The position numbers were made by a program, and so were the translations under genes. Below the pieces are notes generated by a model. That model saw only the letters and a program-made list of their open reading frames with translations, had not been told where the DNA came from and did not search any database. A stretch of 64,000 nt of DNA from Ga0077555 sp041397775 (GTDB lineage: Bacteria; Pseudomonadota; Alphaproteobacteria; Rhizobiales; Hyphomicrobiaceae), in NCBI GenBank assembly GCA_041397775.1, contig JAWKWB010000002.1, positions 124,001 to 188,000 of the forward strand. Reading direction: 5' to 3'. Below are positions 59,707 through 64,000 of the stretch, in pieces (the first letter of the stretch is position 1; every line of letters begins with the position of its first letter).

Positions 59707-60495
59707 TCAGATCCGCCAACCCGAGTGCAGGGCAGCGACGCCACCTGTCAGGTTGCGATAGCTCACGCGCTCGAAACCGGCGGCCCGAATCATGTCGGCA
59801 AACCGCTCCTGGGTGGGGAAGCGCCGGATGCTCTCCACGAGATAGCGATAGGGATCGGCCGCGCCTGCCGCCAACTGCCCGAGCCGCGGGATGACCTCGA
59901 ACGAATGGAAGTCGTAGAGGCGGTCGAGGATAGGCACGTCGACGTGCGAGAACTCCAGGCAGATGAAGCGTCCGCCGGGCTTCAGCACCCGGTAGGCGTC
60001 GGCCAGCGCACGGTCGATGTGCGTCACGTTCCGGATGCCGAAGGCGATCGTGTAGCTGTCGAAACTGCGGTCGGGGAAGGGCAGGGCTTCGGCATTGCCC
60101 TCCACCAGCGCGATGCGGTCGCTCAGGCCTGCGGCTTCCACCTTGCGGCGGCCCACGGCCAGCATTTCCGGACTGATGTCGCAGATGACGGCCGTCGTTG
60201 CGGGGCCCGAGCGCGCGACGATCTTCAAGGCGACGTCGCCAGTGCCACCCGCGACGTCCAGGTGGCGGTATGGCGTCGTCCCGCGCGGGGGAGCGAGCCA
60301 GGCGACGAGATCCTCCTTCCAGAGCCGGTGCAAGCCGCCCGACATCAGGTCGTTCATCAGGTCGTAGCGCTCCGCGACCGTCGCGAAGACGTCGTTGACG
60401 AGCCCCTGGCGCTCGTCCTCGCGGACGTCCCGGAAGCCGAAGCTGACAGTACCGTCGTGGGGCACTGTGGCATTTGTGTCGCGTTCTGTGGACAT
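59707..60495 (-). CDS. ubiE: Ubiquinone/menaquinone methyltransferase UbiE
   Basis: A 262-residue C-methyltransferase. FGFRDVREDERQGLVNDVFA, VAERYDLMNDLMSGGLHRLW, HLDVAGGTGDVALKIVARSG, CDISPEMLAVGRRKVEAAGL, and AFGIRNVTHIDRALADAYRV are all diagnostic. It methylates the benzoquinone ring in ubiquinone synthesis. It converges with the LysM gene, 3 bases apart, and diverges from the antiporter gene. Alphaproteobacteria usually keep ubiE next to ubiB; ubiB is not adjacent here. Confidence 0.96.
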   Translation of the reverse strand: MSTERDTNATVPHDGTVSFGFRDVREDERQGLVNDVFATVAERYDLMNDLMSGGLHRLWKEDLVAWLAPPRGTTPYRHLDVAGGTGDVALKIVARSGPATTAVICDISPEMLAVGRRKVEAAGLSDRIALVEGNAEALPFPDRSFDSYTIAFGIRNVTHIDRALADAYRVLKPGGRFICLEFSHVDVPILDRLYDFHSFEVIPRLGQLAAGAADPYRYLVESIRRFPTQERFADMIRAAGFERVSYRNLTGGVAALHSGWRI

Positions 60496-60584
60496 GACGC
60501 CTAGATATCCCGATCCCGCCATGAATGCCATGTTATTGCTTGCGCCGAGGGAGCGGCAAATCGAACAGCGGGACTGGATCCGGC

Positions 60585-62378
60585 ATGGAGCGTGGGTTTC
60601 TGACGCAAGCAGCAGTGCTGCTGGGGGCGGCGGCCGTGGCTGCGCCGCTCGGCCGCCGGCTGCATGTCGGATCGGTGCTCGGCTATATCGCCGCAGGCGT
60701 CGCCATCGGCCCCTCTGTCCTGCGCCTCTTCTACGACGTGGAGAGCGTGCTGGCCGTCGCTGAACTCGGCGTCGTCTTCCTGCTGTTCCTGATCGGCCTC
60801 GAGCTTCGCCCCATACGCCTGTGGAGCATGCGCCGCACGATCTTCGGCGCGGGGAGCGTGCAGGTCCTTGCCACCGGGGCCATCATCGGGGCCATCGCCT
60901 ATGCGCTGGGTGTCGCGGGCCCGGCCGCCGCCGTCGTCGGATTGGCGCTGGCCCTGTCGTCGACGGCCTTCGCGCTCCAGGTCCTCGAGGAGAAGAAGGA
61001 GCTGGGTGCACGGCACGGCCGCATCGCCTTCGCCATTCTCCTGTTCCAGGATCTGGCCTCCATCCCGCTCATCGCACTGGTGCCGCTGATCGCGGCGCGC
61101 GGCAGCACCAGCGGCGCCGAAGCCGCCGTCGCGGTCGGCAAGGCGATCGGCGTCATCGCCATGGTCGTGCTGTTCGGCCGCTTCGCGCTCGACCGCATCT
61201 ATCGCATCGTGGCCGCCTCCGGGGTCCGCGAGGCCATGACGGCGTCGGCGCTGCTGACCGTCATCGGCGTGGCGCTGTTGATGCAACTCGCAGGTCTCTC
61301 CGCGGCGCTGGGCGCCTTCATCGCCGGCGCGCTGTTGGCGGAATCGGAATACCGCCATCAGATCGAGGCCGACATCCAGCCGTTCGAGGGGCTGTTGTTG
61401 GGCCTCTTCTTCATCGCCATCGGCATGTCGATCGACCTGGGCCTGCTGCAGCGCGAACTGCCGCTGATCCTCGCCTGGGGCGCCGCGCTGCTCGTGGTGA
61501 AGGGCGCCGTTCTCCACCTCGTGGGGCGGTGGCAGGGGCTCGACGGGCCATCTGCGCGGCGGCTGGCGCTGACAGTCTCGCAGGGTGGCGAGTTCGCCTT
61601 CGTGATCCTGGGGCTCGTCGTCGGCGCGCGGCTGCTCGATGCGCATACGGCCGACCGTCTCGTCATCGTCGTCACCCTGTCCATGGCGGCGACACCCTTG
61701 CTGCTGCTCGTGGACGATGCCGCTCGGCGCCTGCGAAAGCCGGCCCAGCCGGAATACGAGACGCCACACGCGGCGGGCGAAGGGCACGTCGTCATCGCAG
61801 GCTTCGGTCGCGTCGGCCAGATCGTCGGACGTATCCTGCGCGCCAAGGGCATTCCGTTCACCGCGCTCGACATCGATCCCGAGCAGGTCAGCCTCGTCAA
61901 GCGCTTCGGCAACGAGGCCTATTACGGCGACGCGAGCCGCCTCGACATCCTGCAGTCCGCGCGAACCGACAAGGCGCGCGCCTTCGTGCTGGCGATCGAC
62001 GACGTCGAGACTTCCCTGAAGACTGCCGACGTGGTGCGGCGCCATTTCCCACACGTCCCCGTCTACGCCCGCGCGCGCAACCGCCGGCACATCTACCGCT
62101 TGATGGATCTCGGCGTGACCAGCACACGCCGCGAAACGTTCCTGTCCTCCGTCGACATCACGCGCGAGGTGCTGCGCGGGCTCGGCACGTCGGAGGCGGA
62201 GGTGCGGCGGATCACGGAAACCTTCGTCACGCATGATCGCAAGCGCCTCTACGACGACTACCGCCACGCCTCCGATTTCGAGAAGCTCGCCGCGCAGATG
62301 CGCAAGAGCGCGGAGGAACTCGAGGAACTGCTGCGTGAGGATATCCAGCCCGCGAAGCCGGAGAAGACGCAGAAGTGA
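60585..62378 (+). CDS. KefB/KefC-type monovalent cation:proton antiporter with TrkA-N domain
   Basis: A 597-residue CPA2 transporter. Membrane domain (1-385): HVGSVLGYIAAGVAIGPSVL, GVVFLLFLIGLELRPIRLWS (the HALLE-like region), AFAILLFQDLASIPLIALVP with the QD ion site, and LAESEYRHQIEADIQPFEGL. The cytosolic RCK/TrkA-N domain (about 400-515) has GHVVIAGFGRVGQIVGRILR and FTALDIDPEQVSLVKRFGNE. A charged tail ends the protein. It is likely a glutathione-gated-type K+ efflux system for electrophile or pH stress; gating not shown. Confidence 0.92.
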   Translation: MERGFLTQAAVLLGAAAVAAPLGRRLHVGSVLGYIAAGVAIGPSVLRLFYDVESVLAVAELGVVFLLFLIGLELRPIRLWSMRRTIFGAGSVQVLATGAIIGAIAYALGVAGPAAAVVGLALALSSTAFALQVLEEKKELGARHGRIAFAILLFQDLASIPLIALVPLIAARGSTSGAEAAVAVGKAIGVIAMVVLFGRFALDRIYRIVAASGVREAMTASALLTVIGVALLMQLAGLSAALGAFIAGALLAESEYRHQIEADIQPFEGLLLGLFFIAIGMSIDLGLLQRELPLILAWGAALLVVKGAVLHLVGRWQGLDGPSARRLALTVSQGGEFAFVILGLVVGARLLDAHTADRLVIVVTLSMAATPLLLLVDDAARRLRKPAQPEYETPHAAGEGHVVIAGFGRVGQIVGRILRAKGIPFTALDIDPEQVSLVKRFGNEAYYGDASRLDILQSARTDKARAFVLAIDDVETSLKTADVVRRHFPHVPVYARARNRRHIYRLMDLGVTSTRRETFLSSVDITREVLRGLGTSEAEVRRITETFVTHDRKRLYDDYRHASDFEKLAAQMRKSAEELEELLREDIQPAKPEKTQK

Positions 62379-62494
62379 GCCCGGGTGCCCACCGAAGCCA
62401 TTGACAAGGCTGGAGGCCAGACGTGACAACGCTGGCTCCCTGTGTTGCTTGGCGCGCCGACCGGCGGCCAGGCGGAGGATCTGGAGAAGCCACG

Positions 62495-63748
62495 ATGTCC
62501 GACCCGCGCGCCGAGATCTTCGAGGAGCTGGAGCCGGAGCCGCGCCTCCTGATGGGGCCGGGGCCCGTCGACGTCTATCCTCGCGTGCTGCGCGCCATGT
62601 CGGTCCCCCTGCAGGGCCAGTTCGACCCCCAGTTCACGGGCTACATGACGCAGACCATGGCGCTCTACCGCCAGGTCTTCCGGACCGAAAATCCCTGGAC
62701 GTTCATGATCGACGGCTCGGCGCGCGCCGGCATCGAGGCGGCCCTCACCTCGCTGATCGCGCCCGGCGACAAGGTGCTGGTCCTGGTTTTCGGCCGCTTC
62801 GGCCATCTGCTGGCCGAGATCGCCCGGCGCTCGCGGGCGGAGGTCGTCCTGCTCGAAACGGAGTGGGGCAGCATCGTCGAGCCTCAGCGCGTGGCCGATG
62901 CGGTGAAGCGGGAACGGCCCAAGCTCGTCGCGAGCTGCCAGGGCGATACGTCCACCACGGTCTTGCAACCCCTGGCAGAGATCGGACGCATCTGCCGCGA
63001 CAACGACGCGCTGTTCTACGTCGATTGCACGGCCTCGCTCGCCGGCAATCCCTTCGAGACGGATGCCTGGTGCATCGATGTGGCCTCCGCCGGACTGCAG
63101 AAATGCCTGTCCGGTCCGCCGGGCATCGCGCCCATCACCATCGGCCCGCGCGCCGAGCAGGTCGTCGTGGCGCGCAAGCATTACGAGGCGGGCATCAAGC
63201 CGGCCGGTGCCGTCGACGGCAACGGCCCGATCATCCAGTCGAACTACTTCGACCTCGCCATGCTGATGGACTATTGGGGGCCGCGCCGCCTCAACCACCA
63301 CACCGAGGCTGCCTCCATGCTCTATGCCGCCCGCGAGTGTGCCCGCGTCGTGCTGGGCGAGGGCCTCGACAACGGCATCGCGCGCCATCGTCTCGCGTCG
63401 TCGGCGCTGCGGGCCGGCTTGACGGCGATGGGGCTGGAGCTTTTCGGCGATCCACACAACCGCATGGCGAACGTGACCGGTGTCGTCATTCCCGCCGCGA
63501 TCGGCGATCCCGATGCCGTGCGCAGCCAGATGCTGGAGGACTTCGGCATCGAGATCGGCACCTCGTTCGGGCCGCTGCACGGCAAGATCTGGCGCATCGG
63601 CACGATGGGCTACGGTTGCCGCCGGCAGAATGTCCTGCGCTGCCTCGCCTCACTGGAGCAGGTCTTGCGCCGCAATGGCGTGGCGGTGCCTACCGGTGTC
63701 GATGCCGGCGCCGACGTCTACGATGCAGCAGCCAGGGCCAGGGTCTGA
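62495..63748 (+). CDS. Class V aminotransferase, PucG-like (ureidoglycine-glyoxylate aminotransferase family)
   Basis: A 417-residue PLP enzyme. PRLLMGPGPVDVYPRVLRAM and QFDPQFTGYMTQTMALYRQV open the fold; FYVDCTASLAGNPFETDAWC and ASAGLQKCLSGPPGIAPITI contain the cofactor Asp and the Schiff-base Lys; WRIGTMGYGCRRQNVLRCLA ends it. This pattern matches (S)-ureidoglycine-glyoxylate aminotransferase, which yields oxalurate and glycine in purine breakdown. The following genes (small FdrA-associated protein and a probable next subunit) fit oxalurate use, which supports the call. It is related to, but distinct from, the enzyme at 7675. Confidence 0.85.
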   Translation: MSDPRAEIFEELEPEPRLLMGPGPVDVYPRVLRAMSVPLQGQFDPQFTGYMTQTMALYRQVFRTENPWTFMIDGSARAGIEAALTSLIAPGDKVLVLVFGRFGHLLAEIARRSRAEVVLLETEWGSIVEPQRVADAVKRERPKLVASCQGDTSTTVLQPLAEIGRICRDNDALFYVDCTASLAGNPFETDAWCIDVASAGLQKCLSGPPGIAPITIGPRAEQVVVARKHYEAGIKPAGAVDGNGPIIQSNYFDLAMLMDYWGPRRLNHHTEAASMLYAARECARVVLGEGLDNGIARHRLASSALRAGLTAMGLELFGDPHNRMANVTGVVIPAAIGDPDAVRSQMLEDFGIEIGTSFGPLHGKIWRIGTMGYGCRRQNVLRCLASLEQVLRRNGVAVPTGVDAGADVYDAAARARV

Positions 63749-63785
63749 ATCAGAGCCCGAGCGCATTTCAACGGAGATCACCGCA

Positions 63786-63977
63786 ATGCCGCCGCAGCCC
63801 TCCGAAGGCAAGCCGAACGGCCTGCTCGCAGCGCCGCCCCGCGTCGTCAACATCGGGCTGGAATCGTTTGCGGCCGACCTGGGCGCGCAGGGTGCTGCGG
63901 TCGTGCATGTCGCATGGGTGCCGCCGGCGCGGGGCGACGCGCGTCTCGCCGGCCTTCTGGCAAAGCTTGGGTCCTGA
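63786..63977 (+). CDS. Small FdrA/DUF1116-associated protein
   Basis: A 63-residue protein. PRVVNIGLESFAADLGAQGA followed by VVHVAWVPPARGDARLAGLL matches the short segment found at the N terminus of DUF1116 (YlbE/AllG) proteins and as a separate small gene before fdrA in some genomes. FdrA, YlbE and YlbF were recently assigned to oxamate carbamoyltransferase, which splits oxalurate. GGAGA lies 7 bases upstream. The next ATG follows 2 bases after its stop. Confidence 0.65.
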   Translation: MPPQPSEGKPNGLLAAPPRVVNIGLESFAADLGAQGAAVVHVAWVPPARGDARLAGLLAKLGS

Positions 63978-63979
63978 AC

Positions 63980-64000
63980 ATGGCCAGTGGACATCTCGCC
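63980..64000 (+). CDS. Start of the next operon gene (cut by window edge)
   Basis: ATG 63980 two bases after the preceding stop, reading MASGHLA before the window ends. By context it may be an fdrA- or DUF1116-type subunit, but seven codons cannot show this. Confidence 0.4.

Noticed and set aside
60501..62429. Open frame of 642 codons opposite the antiporter
   Set aside because: Antisense shadow, rich in Asp/His/Gln repeats produced by reversed hydrophobic codons.
1..64000. tRNA, rRNA or CRISPR loci
   Set aside because: No T-loop/acceptor patterns, rRNA segments or regularly spaced short repeats were recognised by eye; a tRNA scan would be decisive.

Overview
The window is high-GC DNA from an alphaproteobacterium, probably of the Hyphomicrobiales (Rhizobiales) or a close relative. 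The clearest marker is a full-length CtrA cell-cycle regulator (5367-6065) divergent from an alphaproteobacterial-type fliJ (4379-4759). Supporting signs are a PmtA-type phospholipid N-methyltransferase, a DUF6455-type cysteine-rich protein, and many CoA-dependent and amidohydrolase genes typical of soil or freshwater members of the class. No rRNA, tRNA, CRISPR array or prophage was recognised.

Layout. 1-3.9 kb: CoA-transferase end, rhodanese/EthD pair, a protein arginine methyltransferase homologue, DUF6455 protein and a chorismate mutase. 4.4-6.1 kb: fliJ and ctrA. 6.4-11.9 kb: a secreted Asn/Arg-rich protein, a serine-glyoxylate-type aminotransferase, and two overlapping paralogous amidohydrolases coupled to a Rieske ferredoxin. 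12-18.5 kb: infA and cspA, then mixed metabolic genes (F420/flavin-type monooxygenase, enoyl-CoA hydratase, moaB, an HpaB-type monooxygenase, a CinA-type deamidase). 18.7-20.3 kb: gnd-gntK. 20.4-28.6 kb: two L,D-transpeptidases on either side of an RND efflux pair.

28.6-46.1 kb is a catabolic block. Ten closely packed minus-strand genes (cyclase, amidohydrolase, PdxA-like, class II aldolase, HisD-like, VOC, nitronate monooxygenase, enoyl-CoA hydratase, alpha/beta hydrolase and others) diverge from a five-gene peptide/opine-type ABC transporter operon. In that operon the first of two paralogous substrate-binding genes is split by an IS110-type element flanked by a 107-bp direct repeat. The likely reading is uptake plus breakdown of one small organic compound whose identity the sequence does not reveal.

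46.4-64 kb: small membrane proteins including a 27-codon ORF downstream of a perfect CtrA box, acuI/yhdH, csaA-like, a TetR regulator, proC, pmtA, mnmA, a membrane Ser/Thr kinase with an extracytoplasmic peptidoglycan-binding-like tail, an ArgE-like peptidase, a LOG protein, a frameshifted LysM gene, ubiE, a KefB-type antiporter, and at the right edge a PucG-like aminotransferase followed by the start of what looks like an oxamate carbamoyltransferase (FdrA/AllFG) operon.

Between genes lie three families of palindromic repeats (called A, B and C here). They cluster at 1.55-1.71, 3.94-4.25, 25.8-26.0 and 49.7-50.4 kb, and a composite A-B unit occurs twice in opposite orientation. Together with the broken IS110 element they are the main unexplained structure in the window.
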